A stretch of DNA of 64,000 nt, from positions 125,114 through 189,113 of the forward strand of contig NZ_JAGGPQ010000019.1 of the NCBI RefSeq assembly GCF_018613675.1. The letters are read 5' to 3'. The notes under the pieces were generated by a model, which did not search any database, was not told the origin of the DNA, and worked only from the letters and a program-made list of their open reading frames with translations. Below, one piece after another: positions 41,048 through 54,184 of this stretch. Each line of letters opens with the position of its first letter. The first letter of the stretch is position 1. Source of the DNA: Arthrobacter sp. ISL-85 (GTDB taxonomy: Bacteria > Actinomycetota > Actinomycetes > Actinomycetales > Micrococcaceae). Position numbers and translations under genes: made by a program.

Positions 41048-43141
41048 CTAAACCTCTGCCACTGGCGCCGCGAACTGTGCCTCGTACAGCCGCGCATAAG
41101 CCCCACCGGCGGATAGCAGTGAAGCGTGCGTTCCCTGCTCCACGATCTGGCCGGCCTCCATTACCAGGATGAGGTCGGCGTCGCGGATCGTGGACAGGCG
41201 GTGCGCGATCACGAAGGACGTCCGGTCGGACCGCAGCGCCCTCATGGCCTTCTGCACCAGCACCTCGGTCCGGGTGTCCACCGAGGACGTCGCTTCATCC
41301 AGAATCAAAACAGACGGCTGCGCCAGGAAGGCCCGCGCAATGGTCAGCAGCTGCTTCTCGCCCGCGGAGACGTTGGACCCCTCATCGTCCAGCACCGTGT
41401 CATACCCTTCTGGCAGGGACTTCACGAACCGGTCCACATACGTGGCCCGGGCTGCCTCAAGAACCTCATCCGAAGAAGCAGTGGGCCGTCCGTAGGCAAT
41501 ATTGTCCCGGATGGTTCCACCGAACAGCCACGTATCCTGCAGCACCATCCCCATCCGCGACCGCAGGTCGTGCCGGCTCATGGTGGTGATGTCCACGCCG
41601 TCCAGCGTGATCCGCCCGCCGTCCAGCTCGTAGAACCGCATCATCAGGTTTACCAGGGTTGTTTTGCCGGCGCCCGTGGGCCCAACAATGGCTACCGTCT
41701 GCCCCGGCTCGGCCACCAGGGACAGGTTAGAGATCAGCGGCTTATCCGGCGAGTACGAGAAGGACACGTCCTCAAACACCAGCCGCCCCCGCGCAGCACC
41801 ATCCGGGCTCTGCAACGAAGCCCCAACAGGATCCGCGGACTGCTCCTCCGTATCCAGCAGCTCGAATACCCGCTCCGCCGAGGCCACCCCGGACTGCAGC
41901 AGGTTCGCCATGGACCCCAGCTGCGCCAGCGGCTGGGTGAACTGCCGCGAGTACTGGATGAACGCCTGCACATCACCCAGCTGCATCGCCCCGGACGCCA
42001 CCTGCAGGCCACCCACCACCGCGATCCCCACGTACACCAGGTTCCCGATGAACGTCATGGCCGGCATAATCAGCCCGGAAATAAACTGCGCGCCGAAACT
42101 CGCCTCATACAACTCGGCATTCTTCTGCCGGAACCGCTCCCCCACCTCACGCTGCCGCCCGAACACCTTCACCAGCGCATGCCCGGTGTAGGTCTCCTCG
42201 ATCTGCCCGTTCAGCTCGCCCGTGTTCTTCCACTGCTGCACGAACAGCTTCTGCGAGCGCTTGGCAATCAGCGTGGTGATTCCCAGCGTCAGCGGAATGG
42301 TCACCAGCGCGATCAGCGCCAGCGTGGGCGACAGGATGAACATCATCACCAACACGCCAAGAACCGTCAGCACCGATGTCACAGCCTGGCTGATGGACTG
42401 CTGCAGGCTCTGCGAGATATTGTCCACATCGTTGGTCACCCGGCTGAGCAGCTCGCCGCGCTGGATCGAATCGAAATACCGCAGCGGCAGCCGGTTGATC
42501 TTCGCCTCAATCTGCTCGCGGAGCCCGAACACCGTCCGCTGCACGACGCCGTTCAGCACGTACGCGGTCCCCCACATAAACGCCGACCCCAGCACGTACA
42601 GCACCAGCGCCCACATCAGCACGCCGGCAAGCGCCCCAAAATCGATCCCCGCGCCCGGCGTCAGCGTCATGGCGCTGAGCATGTCCGCCTTCTGGTTCTC
42701 CCCCGCTGCCCGCAGCATCGCGATCAGCTGCGCCTGCGTCATCCCCGGCGGCAGCTGCTTGGATACGACACCGGAGAAGATCAGGTTGGTGCCCTCCCCC
42801 AGCAGCCGCGGCCCAATTACCTGCAGCACCACGCCCGCCACGGCCATGAGCAGCACCAGCATCAGCCAAAACCGTTCCGGCCGCAGCGTGCCCAGGAGCC
42901 GCTTCGCGGAGCCGCCGAAGTTCATCGCCTTTTCCGCCGGGACATTCATCCCGGCAAACGGTCCACCCCTTCCCGGTCCGCCGGCCGGGCGCGGGATGCG
43001 TACGACGTCGGCCTGGCTGGCTTTGGCGCCGCCTGCGGCTCCAGCGGGGGCGCCACCGCCCGGGTTGGCTCCTGCGCGGGTTCCTGCACGGTGCGTGCTC
43101 ATACCGTCTCCTGCGCGGGTTCCTGCACGGTGCGTGCTCAT
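41048..43141 (-). CDS. ABC exporter, fused permease and ATPase (second subunit)
   Basis: 697 residues. A Gly/Ala/Arg-rich N-terminus of about 90 residues precedes six membrane helices (about 90-390) and a nucleotide-binding domain: Walker A GPTGAGKTTLVNLM near 500, signature NVSAGEKQLLTIARAF (VSAGE instead of LSGGQ), Walker B VLILDEATSSVD and the H-loop IAHRLSTI. The N-terminus repeats MSTHRAGTRAG twice because of a 39-bp tandem duplication, so ATGs at 43141 and 43102 both have GGAGACGGT in front. It pairs with the upstream ABC gene as a heterodimeric exporter, probably for lipids, peptides or drugs. Confidence 0.9.
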   Translation of the reverse strand: MSTHRAGTRAGDGMSTHRAGTRAGANPGGGAPAGAAGGAKASQADVVRIPRPAGGPGRGGPFAGMNVPAEKAMNFGGSAKRLLGTLRPERFWLMLVLLMAVAGVVLQVIGPRLLGEGTNLIFSGVVSKQLPPGMTQAQLIAMLRAAGENQKADMLSAMTLTPGAGIDFGALAGVLMWALVLYVLGSAFMWGTAYVLNGVVQRTVFGLREQIEAKINRLPLRYFDSIQRGELLSRVTNDVDNISQSLQQSISQAVTSVLTVLGVLVMMFILSPTLALIALVTIPLTLGITTLIAKRSQKLFVQQWKNTGELNGQIEETYTGHALVKVFGRQREVGERFRQKNAELYEASFGAQFISGLIMPAMTFIGNLVYVGIAVVGGLQVASGAMQLGDVQAFIQYSRQFTQPLAQLGSMANLLQSGVASAERVFELLDTEEQSADPVGASLQSPDGAARGRLVFEDVSFSYSPDKPLISNLSLVAEPGQTVAIVGPTGAGKTTLVNLMMRFYELDGGRITLDGVDITTMSRHDLRSRMGMVLQDTWLFGGTIRDNIAYGRPTASSDEVLEAARATYVDRFVKSLPEGYDTVLDDEGSNVSAGEKQLLTIARAFLAQPSVLILDEATSSVDTRTEVLVQKAMRALRSDRTSFVIAHRLSTIRDADLILVMEAGQIVEQGTHASLLSAGGAYARLYEAQFAAPVAEV

Positions 43142-43148
43142 ACCGTCT
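43071..43148. repeat. 39-bp exact tandem duplication at the ABC gene junction
   Basis: Two identical units, 43071-43109 and 43110-43148. Each contains the ribosome site, the TCAT that reads ATGA on the minus strand, and the first codons of the second ABC gene. The stop of the upstream gene lies in the second unit. Length is a multiple of three, so the frame is kept. Confidence 0.9.
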
Positions 43149-44871
43149 CCTCCGCTGCCAACTGGGACGAGACGATCTCGCTGTACGTCTCCGATGTCTC
43201 CAGCAACTCGTGGTGCGTGCCCTGCGCAACGATCCTGCCGTCGTCGAGCACTAGGATCTGGTCCGCATCAACAATGCTGGACACGCGCTGGGCAATGATC
43301 ACCATGGTGGCCCCCGCGATGTTGCGCTTCAGCGCCTGGCGCAGCCGGGCATCCGTGCCGGTGTCCAGCGAGGAGAACGAATCGTCAAAGATGTAAAGCT
43401 CGGGCCGCTTCACCAGGGCCCGGGCGATGGCCAGCCGCTGCCGCTGCCCGCCGGAAACATTGGTGCCGCCCTGCGAGATGGGCGCGTCCAGCCCCTCCTC
43501 CATCCGCTCCACAAAGTCCCGCGCCTGCGCAATCTCCAGCGAGTCCCACAGCTCGTCCTCCGTGGCGTCCGGGTTGCCGTACAGCAGGTTGCTGCGCACC
43601 GTGCCGGAGAACAGATAGGGCCGCTGCGGGACCAGGCCAATGTGCCCCCACAGCAGGTCCGGATCCAGGTCGCGGATGTCCACGCCGTCCATGAGAACCG
43701 CACCGGAAGTGACGTCGAAAAGCCGGGGCATCAGGTTCACCAGGGTGGTCTTGCCCGAGCCCGTGCTGCCAATGATCGCCGTGGTCTGCCCCGCCCGCGC
43801 GGTGAAGCTGATGCCTGCCAGGACGGGCTGGTCGGCACCAGGGTAGGCGAATCCGACGTCGCGCATTTCCAGCTCACCGCGCCGGACCGCGCTGGTGACC
43901 GGACGCTCCGGCGGCACCACGCTGGAACTGGTATCCAGCACCTCGCCTATACGGTCCGCAGAGACCGACGCACGCGGGATCATCACCGCCATGAAGGTGG
44001 CCATCATGACGGACATCAGGATCTGCATCAGGTAGCTCAGGAACGCGATCAGGGTGCCCACCTGCATGGACCCGTCCTCGATCCGGAATGAGCCGAACCA
44101 GATGACGGCCACGCTGGAGACGTTCAGCACCAGCATGACGGTGGGGAACATGAGGGCCATCAGGCGACCGGCGCGCAGGGCAACGTCGGTGACGTCGGCG
44201 TTGGCGCCGGCGAAGCGTTCCGTCTCCATGTCCTCGCGCACGAACGCCCGCACCACCCGGATGCCGGTGAGCTGCTCGCGCAGGACGCGGTTGACCGTAT
44301 CGATCCGGGCCTGCATTTTGCGGAACAGCGGCACCATGCGCGTGACGATCAGGCCGACGGCGATCAGCAGCACGGGGACGCACACGGCAATGAGCCAGGA
44401 CAGTTGGGCGTCCTGGCGGATGGCCATGATCACCCCGCCGATACTGAGCATGGGCGCGGCCACCATGAGCGTGGCGGACATCAGTACCAGCTGCTGCACC
44501 TGCTGGACGTCGTTGGTGGAGCGGGTGATGAGGCTGGGGGCACCAAACTTGGTGACCTCCTGCTCGGAGAACTGCCCCACGCGCTCAAAGATGGCGCCGC
44601 GCAGGTCCCGGCCCAGCCCCATCGCTGCCTTCGCGCCAAAGTACACCGCCACCACGGCGCACGCGATCTGGGCCAGGGTAATAAGCAGCATGACACTGCC
44701 GGTGGACATGATGTAGCCGGTATCGCCCCGGGCCACGCCCTGGTCAATAATGTCCGCGTTCAGCGTGGGCAGGTACAGCGACGCGATGGACTGCGCCAGC
44801 TGGAAAACCACGACGGCGGCAAGCAGCGGCCGGTGCGGCCGCAGGTATTCAACGAGCAACTTCCAGAGCAA
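43138..44871 (-). CDS. ABC exporter, fused permease and ATPase (first subunit)
   Basis: About 577 residues from the TTG at 44871 (LLWKLLVEYLRPHRPLLAAVVVF), which has GGAG 8 bases upstream; this gives the normal length for the class. A much longer frame reaches back to 45033 but would add about 54 residues unlike the family. Six helices precede a nucleotide-binding domain: Walker A IGSTGSGKTTLVNLM, Q-loop GLVPQRPYLFSGTV, signature NVSGGQRQRLAIARAL, and IFDDSFSSLDTGTDARLRQ in place of the usual DE Walker B glutamate (Asp-Asp-Ser). This suggests a degenerate catalytic site, as in many heterodimeric exporters. Its stop overlaps the partner start. Confidence 0.88.
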   Translation of the reverse strand: MLWKLLVEYLRPHRPLLAAVVVFQLAQSIASLYLPTLNADIIDQGVARGDTGYIMSTGSVMLLITLAQIACAVVAVYFGAKAAMGLGRDLRGAIFERVGQFSEQEVTKFGAPSLITRSTNDVQQVQQLVLMSATLMVAAPMLSIGGVIMAIRQDAQLSWLIAVCVPVLLIAVGLIVTRMVPLFRKMQARIDTVNRVLREQLTGIRVVRAFVREDMETERFAGANADVTDVALRAGRLMALMFPTVMLVLNVSSVAVIWFGSFRIEDGSMQVGTLIAFLSYLMQILMSVMMATFMAVMIPRASVSADRIGEVLDTSSSVVPPERPVTSAVRRGELEMRDVGFAYPGADQPVLAGISFTARAGQTTAIIGSTGSGKTTLVNLMPRLFDVTSGAVLMDGVDIRDLDPDLLWGHIGLVPQRPYLFSGTVRSNLLYGNPDATEDELWDSLEIAQARDFVERMEEGLDAPISQGGTNVSGGQRQRLAIARALVKRPELYIFDDSFSSLDTGTDARLRQALKRNIAGATMVIIAQRVSSIVDADQILVLDDGRIVAQGTHHELLETSETYSEIVSSQLAAEETV

Positions 44872-46284
44872 GGGCGGGCTCCAACCTGACAGGATGTCCA
44901 CAAACGTGGTGCGAAGGTCAGTGTACGTCCGGCAACTGGGGTTTGACCGGGCCTTTTCGGGAGAAAACCGGCAGTTCTCCGAGGGCGTATTCACGGGTCC
45001 ACTGAAAGTTGAACCCTGCGGTGGGTACATCAACGGGAGAGAGCCGGGTGGGCGTCAAGAACGCTCCTCCCCACCGCAGGATGAAGGAACTTACGATGTT
45101 TGCCGCCACAGAAAACGCCCCGCGCCGCACCGCCAGGTTCGGCTTTGCCTTCATAGGGGTTCTGCTCATCGCAGTCAACCTTCGGGTGTCCTTTGTCAGC
45201 GTGGGACCGGTCCTCTTAAACATCAGCAACGACCTTGGCCTGTCCAGCGCCGCAGCGGGGTTCCTTACCGGCCTCCCGCTGATCGCTTTCGCGGTCTTCT
45301 CACCCCTGGCGCCCGGGTTCGCGTCCCGCTTGGGCCTGGACCGGGCACTGTGGATGTCCCTGCTGATCCTCGCCTCGGGAATCGTGCTTCGCTCCTTGCC
45401 CGTGCCCGGCCTCATCTGGGTGGGAACGGCGCTCATCGGTTTGGCCATTGCGTTCCTCAATGTCCTGGTTCCCTCCCTGGTCAAGCGGGACTTTCCGTTG
45501 CGCGTCAGCCAGGTCACTGGAAGCTATACCGCCACGCAGGCCGCCTTTGCAGCCGTCGGGGCCGCCTTCGTCGTTCCCGTGGCACAAACATCCCCCGCGG
45601 GATGGCGCCTTGCCCTGGGAGTCTGGGTGGGACTGGCCCTCATCGCCATGGCGGTGCTCCTGCCGTGGCTGCGCCGGCATGGGACAAGCGCCGGGCGCGC
45701 CGCCTCGCCGAAAGCCCCCTACCGGTCGCCCTGGGGCTCAGCCTTGGGCTGGCAGGTGACAGCGTTCATGGGGCTGCAGTCGATCGCCTTTTACGTCCTG
45801 ATGGCGTGGCTGCCCACCATCGAGCAAAGCCGCGGGGTGCCCGCCATAACAGCCGGCGTGCACTTGTCCGTTTTCCTGCTGATCAGCGTGTTCGCCAGCC
45901 TTGGGGCGGGCGGTGTCCTGCACCGCGGATCGGACCAACGGCTCGTATCCTTCGCGAGCGGGGTACTGGTGTTCGTGACCTTTCTTGGACTGGCGCTGTC
46001 GCCGGACCTCATCCTGCTGTGGGTCGTTCTGGGCGCCCTTGGGTGCGGGAGCCTCATCGTCATTGCCCTGTCGCTGTTCAGCCTCCGGACCGTGAACCAC
46101 CCCCAGGCAGCTTCCCTGTCCGGCATGGCGCAATCGGTGGGCTACGGCCTGGCCGCAGTGGGCCCGGTGGTCTTCGGTGCACTTCACGACGCGACCGGGG
46201 ACTGGACGCTGCCGCTGCTCGTCACCGCCGGCGCCATGGCGGTGCTGGCGCTGATGGGTCTGCTGGCCGGCCGTGACCGGACGA

Positions 46285-49920
<3,636 letters not shown>

Positions 49921-49941
49921 GCAAGGTGACCTGATCCGCGC

Positions 49942-49976
49942 GGCCGGGCCGGCTGCATCCCGCAGCCGGCCCGGCC
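49942..49976 (+). terminator. Strong hairpin after katG
   Basis: GGCCGGGCCGGCTGC (49942-49956) and GCAGCCGGCCCGGCC (49962-49976), a perfect 15-bp stem with a 5-base loop, starts 21 bases after the katG stop and precedes the convergent kinase gene. Confidence 0.75.
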
Positions 49977-49989
49977 CGTTCCAGGGCCC

Positions 49990-51228
49990 TTACTGATCGG
50001 CCGGGAAGCTGATGACTGCGGTGGTTCCCCCTCCGGGCGTCTCTTTCAGGCTCAACTCCGCGCCGTGCGCTTCGGCGATGCGGCGGCAGATCGCCAGGCC
50101 CAGGCCTGACCCTTGTCCGTCGCCCTCACGCTGCAGCCGGACCAGGGGTTCCAGCACTCGCTGCCGGTCCTCCCGGGCAATTCCCTTGCCGTTGTCCGCC
50201 ACCAGGACTGTGGTTCCGTGGTAATTCGAAATGCCGCTGATCCGCACGTTCAGGTCCCGGTCCGGGCTCCGGTAGTTCACGGCGTTGGCCACCAGGTTCT
50301 GCAACAGGGCGCGCATCTGGCCCGGATCCACGTGGAGCTTCAGGTCTTCGCTGTCCAGGACGGCGCCGGGCCCGAAGGCCAGCCCCAGGTCCCTGGCCAC
50401 ATCGCCCGCCACATCCTGAAGGGATACATACTGCTGCTGGATGCCTCCCCCCATCCGGGAGTAGGTCAGGACGTCCTCCAGCATGGTGAGCATCCGGTGG
50501 CCGCTGGCACCGATGATCCGAAGGTAGTCCGCGGCCGGGTGGCCGCCGTCCACTTCGTCCTCGGCCAGCTCCACGTACCCCAGCATGGTGGTCAGCGGCC
50601 CCCGCAGGTCGTGGCTGACACGGCCGGCGAACTCAGCGAGCTTGGCGTTGCTTTCCTTTAGCTCATCAAGGGCGCCGTTCAGCTGGAGGGTGCGCCGGTG
50701 GAGTTCGAGCAGTTGTACTGCCTGGCGGGCCAGGATCTCCAGCATGTCCAGCTGGTCTTTGCTGGGTGTGCCCGCCGAAGTGGAGAAGACACACAGTGAC
50801 CCAAGGACGAACCCCGATGACGTCTCCAAGGGCACAGAAGCATAGAACCTTACGGCGGCGATCTCCCCTGTCACAAACGGGTTCGATACGAGGCGGGGGT
50901 CCAGGGAAGCGTCGGGAACAACAGTCGTCTCCCCCGAAAGGAAGACTTTCGAACACATGGAGTCTTCCCGGGCGCAGACCGCGGCTTCAAACCCGACGGC
51001 GGCCACCTGGCGTTGCTCGTCGGACGTGAGAACGTTGATTACCCCGAAAGGGACCCCGCAGAGCTTAGCGGCCAACTGGACCAGGTTCTGCAGCGGTTCC
51101 GTTGATAGTTCGCCGGGGGTGTCCTGCGGTCCCTCGCCGGCCGCGAACGCGAATCCGTATTCCTGCAGTAATTCGTCCCGACCACGTGGATCGCGCAGCG
51201 CTGTGATCGTCGAGTGTGTGCCAGCCAT
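49990..51228 (-). CDS. GAF-domain sensor histidine kinase
   Basis: About 412 residues from ATG 51228 (GGAAGGGA upstream). A GAF domain spans about 45-180 (LCGVPFGVINVLTSDEQRQVAAVGF, CSKVFLSGETTVVPDASLDPRLVSNPFV). The HisKA follows with the phospho-acceptor in GRVSHDLRGPLTTMLGYVEL. The ATPase domain has LLQNLVANAVNYRS (N box), VLVADNGKGI (G1) and GQGSGLGLAIC (G2). It is cytosolic with no membrane helix, so it probably senses an internal signal such as redox state or a small ligand. No response regulator lies next to it. It is convergent with katG. Confidence 0.9.
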   Translation of the reverse strand: MAGTHSTITALRDPRGRDELLQEYGFAFAAGEGPQDTPGELSTEPLQNLVQLAAKLCGVPFGVINVLTSDEQRQVAAVGFEAAVCAREDSMCSKVFLSGETTVVPDASLDPRLVSNPFVTGEIAAVRFYASVPLETSSGFVLGSLCVFSTSAGTPSKDQLDMLEILARQAVQLLELHRRTLQLNGALDELKESNAKLAEFAGRVSHDLRGPLTTMLGYVELAEDEVDGGHPAADYLRIIGASGHRMLTMLEDVLTYSRMGGGIQQQYVSLQDVAGDVARDLGLAFGPGAVLDSEDLKLHVDPGQMRALLQNLVANAVNYRSPDRDLNVRISGISNYHGTTVLVADNGKGIAREDRQRVLEPLVRLQREGDGQGSGLGLAICRRIAEAHGAELSLKETPGGGTTAVISFPADQ

Positions 51229-51315
51229 GACGTCCCTTCCAGACCGCAAAAGGGTCCCCGGGGAATAGTACAGTCCAACAGCACTGGGCTCCTGTCGTGG
51301 CCCAGCTCATCGTCC

Positions 51316-51480
51316 CGGAAGCCGGGCTACGTGCCCTGCACGTACCTGTGGATTGCCGACGGCGGGACGTTCCTTGGGTCCCTGGCCACCAGGCACGTGT
51401 TGAACGATTACCTCCTCAACGAAGGCGGGCACATCGGCTACAGCACCAGGCCATCCGCCAGGCGCCGGCAAGGCACTCTG
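51316..51480 (+). pseudogene. Relic of a GNAT acetyltransferase
   Basis: One frame reads KPGYVPCTYLWIADGGTFLG, then SLATRHVLNDYLLNEGGHIGYSTRPSARRRQG. This matches the middle of the common GNAT group with a VPCT.LWWVD..LGRI..RH.LN.FLLE.GGHIGY.VRPSARRRGHAT core. The sequence breaks at the acetyl-CoA loop and has no proper N-terminal or C-terminal part. It overlaps the region just upstream of the monooxygenase gene. I read it as a deletion remnant of about 55 codons. Confidence 0.6.
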
Positions 51481-51493
51481 CCAAACTTGCCAG

Positions 51494-51793
51494 GTGATCA
51501 CTGAACATGCCCTGCTTCCGGTCATACCCGGCCAGCAAGAGGAATTCGAGGCCGCTTTCGACCAGGCCCGCGCCATCATCGCTTCCATGCCCGGATTCGT
51601 CTCACTGTCCCTGTCGCGCTCGATCGAGTCCCCCACCACCTACCTGCTGCTCGTGGAGTGGGAGACGTTGGAGGACCACACTGTCGGTTTCCGGGGGTCC
51701 GCCGAGTACCAGCAGTGGCGCTCACTGCTGCACCGCTTCTATCAGCCGTTTCCGGTGGTTGAGCACTTCAGGCCCGTCGCCCCTGGGCGGTAG
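51494..51793 (+). CDS. Antibiotic biosynthesis monooxygenase (ABM) domain protein
   Basis: 99 residues from GTG 51494 (VITEHALLPVIPGQQEEFEAAFDQARAIIASMPGF), continuing SRSIESPTTYLLLVEWETLEDHTVGFRGSAEYQQWRSLLHRFY, a complete dimeric alpha+beta barrel. ABM proteins act as small monooxygenases or haem-degrading enzymes; this one lacks a diagnostic substrate motif. It begins 14 bases after the GNAT relic. Confidence 0.85.
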   Translation: MITEHALLPVIPGQQEEFEAAFDQARAIIASMPGFVSLSLSRSIESPTTYLLLVEWETLEDHTVGFRGSAEYQQWRSLLHRFYQPFPVVEHFRPVAPGR

Positions 51794-51812
51794 GGAAAAA
51801 GACAAAGTTGTG

Positions 51813-51855
51813 AGGGGAGCCCCCGCGCGAGTCTGGCTCCAGCGCGAGGGCTCCT
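51813..51855 (+). terminator. Imperfect hairpin after the ABM gene
   Basis: GGAGCCCCCGCGC and GCGCGAGGGCTCC pair with one mismatch around GAGTCTGGCTCCA, about 20 bases after the stop. Likely terminator without a T run. Confidence 0.45.
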
Positions 51856-51980
51856 GATTGCTTCCTGCCGGGGAACTGACGTGGAAGCAGTTACAAATTA
51901 CCGGCCAGTAGCTTGTGAAAATCGCAGATTGCAGCGGCTTTGGCCAATCTTGATGGAACTTGAGGTTGGCTCCGGGCCCT

Positions 51981-52166
51981 CTAGTCTGCCGGATCCGCCG
52001 ATGCGTCCGGGTCCTCCTCCGGTTCGAAAGTGTTCGGCGCGGCACCATCGGAAATCCCGACGCCGTCCTTCCCACCGGGGATCCCGCCGTCGGCGTTGCC
52101 CTTGCTGGCCGACGAACCCTCTCGCGGCTCATCCTCAGGCAGTGAATCAGGTGAATTGATGGACAT
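51981..52166 (-). CDS. Small acidic low-complexity protein
   Basis: 61 residues. It starts MSINSPDSLPEDEPREGS and ends FEPEEDPDASADPAD, with a Gly/Asp-rich middle. AGAAGGAGGAGCG precedes the ATG, a strong ribosome site. No hydrophobic segment, probably disordered. It resembles in composition the acidic proteins at 23.5 and 55.0 kb. Function unknown. Confidence 0.55.
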   Translation of the reverse strand: MSINSPDSLPEDEPREGSSASKGNADGGIPGGKDGVGISDGAAPNTFEPEEDPDASADPAD

Positions 52167-52269
52167 CGCTCCTCCTTCTGTGGCTGGGCCTCCACGCTAA
52201 CAGCCGCCAAAGCAAAAGGCGCCGGGACGGCCGGAAGTTTTCTGCCCGCCGTCCTCCGTTCCGGACCTG

Positions 52270-53882
52270 CTAGCTGCCGGGTGCCGCGGCGCGCTGCTGC
52301 CGCAGGATGTAACGCTGCAGCTTTCCTGACGGCGTCTTGGGCAGGTCCGCGACGAAGTGGATGCGGCGCGGATAGGCGTGGGCGGCAAACTGCGTCTTCA
52401 CCATGGCCTGGAGTTCGGCCACCAGGGCATCACTGCCGGTGGTCCCGTCCGCCAGGACAACGTAGGCCTCCAGGACTTCGCCACGCAGTTCGTCGGGGGC
52501 GCCCACCACGGCGGTTTCCGGACCGCCGGATGCGTGGCCAGGACGCTCTCCACGTCGAAGGGTCCAATCCGGTATCCGGCCATGATGATCACGTCGTCAT
52601 CACGGGAGGAGAAGAAGTAGTAGCCATCCGCGTCCACCATGCCTGCGTCGCCGGTCAAGTACCACTTGCCGTCCGCACTGAATCTCTCGGCGGTCTTCTC
52701 AGGCGCCTCCTTGTACCCCCGGAACCACATCATGGGACTCTCCGCGACGTTTACGGCGACGCGGCCCAGTTCACCCGGCGCAGCAGGCTCGTCGGCGTTG
52801 TCCTTGAGGACGGCGCAACTCCACCCCGGCAGGGGGCGGCCCATGGACCCTGGCCTAAGCTCCGTCCTTACGTCGTCATGCCAGGCGTTGATGATCATCA
52901 TCCCGTGTTCGGTCTGTCCGTAGTGGTCCCGCACCGGAACGCCCAGCACCTCCCGGGCCCAGCTGATCACCTCCGGGGTGAGCGGTTCGCCGGCAGATGA
53001 GGCGCACCGAAGGTGGAAGGGCCCCGTTCCCGCGTCGGCTTTCGCGCGCATAGTGCGGTACACCGTGGGAGCAGCCGCGAAGTTGGTAACGGAAAATCCC
53101 TCCACCACTTTGAAGCTGAGTTCCGGGGAGAACCCGGCACTTAGCAGGAGATTCCGCCGGCCCGCAGCCATGGGACCGAGAATTCCGTAGTACAACCCGT
53201 AGGCCCAGCCGGGATCCGCGGCATTCCAGAAGACATCTTCTTCACTGACGTCCAGGCCCAGTTCGACGTACTGGCGGAACGCTGCCAACGCCCGGAGCGG
53301 CACCGGTACGCCCTTGGGGGCGCCCGTGGTACCGGACGTGAAGATTAGCACCAGGGCACCGTCGCCGCCCACAGCCTCGGACGCGATCCCCGGTTGCTGC
53401 CTGGCCAGGAGCGGCGTGAGCGCCAGGTCCGGCGAGGATGCTTCTGCGCCGGCAACCACGACGGCGGCGGAGGTTTCCTGGATCTTCGCCCGCTGGTCGG
53501 CGTCGGTGATCACGGCCTTTGCGCCGGAGGCTGTGAGGCGGAGTTCAATGGCCGGCCACGCGAAGGCCGTGAACAGGGGCACATGGACGGCCCCGCGCCG
53601 CCAAATGGCCAGGAGCATGACCACAAGGTCTGCAGATTTTCCCATTAGGGTGGCCACAGCATCTCCGGGTCCGATCCCCAGCCCTGCCAGTGCGGCGGCA
53701 CCCCGTTCCGAGCGCTCCCGGAGTTCGCCGTAGGTGATGTCCTCCGCCGAGAGATCGGCCGCGACCACCGTAAAGGCAACGGCGCTGGGATCGTGGCTGT
53801 CGCAGAGGAGGTCGGCTGCGCAGGCGTCGGCCGCACCATACGTGGCAATAAGGGCATCAACAGCTGGAACCGGACGGGACAT
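52270..53882 (-). pseudogene. Acyl-CoA synthetase (AMP-forming), frameshifted
   Basis: A full-length ANL-family enzyme (about 536 residues) of the acetyl/propionyl-CoA synthetase-like group is broken by one lost base near 52518. The first frame holds LIFTSGTTGAPKGVPVPLRAL (AMP motif), DHYGQTEHGMM, KWYLTGDAGMVDADGYYFFSSRDDDVI and ends with HPAV, after which it runs into nonsense. The second frame resumes with ETAVVGAPDELRGEVLEAYVVL and ends PKTPSGKLQRYILRQQ (catalytic Lys). Adding one G restores HPAVRETAVVGAP. It starts at ATG 53882 with AAAGGAG. It may be a true pseudogene or a sequencing error. Confidence 0.85.
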
Positions 53883-54184
53883 TCGTTCTCCTTTGAACAA
53901 ACGTGACCTAAAAATAACGGCACGTGGAAACGCAGTGGAATAAACGTACTGCACCGGACCCCGCCGTCGCGTCCTGAGGAAAATCAGCCCGCCGGTCCCG
54001 GCCGGCGCCTGAGAGGAAGGCCACCGCGTACTCAACCGGCCAGCACCAGACCCAGGTCCCCAGCCAGCCTGTCACGCGCCGCGCACAGAATTGATGGGAT
54101 CTTGAGGCAAACCTTGCCATCCCTAGACATTGCGGGTCCACGCTGGAGTTATCAGACCAACCAGCTTGTGGGGAGCAGGACGTC

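Noticed and set aside
41126..43396. 756-codon open frame opposite the ABC transporter gene
   Set aside because: Antisense shadow of a clear ABC exporter; the translation is Arg/His/Gln-rich and has no domain.
44872..45033. N-terminal extension of the first ABC subunit to an ATG at 45033
   Set aside because: The added 54 residues are not family-like and would overlap the divergent promoter region; the TTG at 44871 with GGAG gives the normal length.
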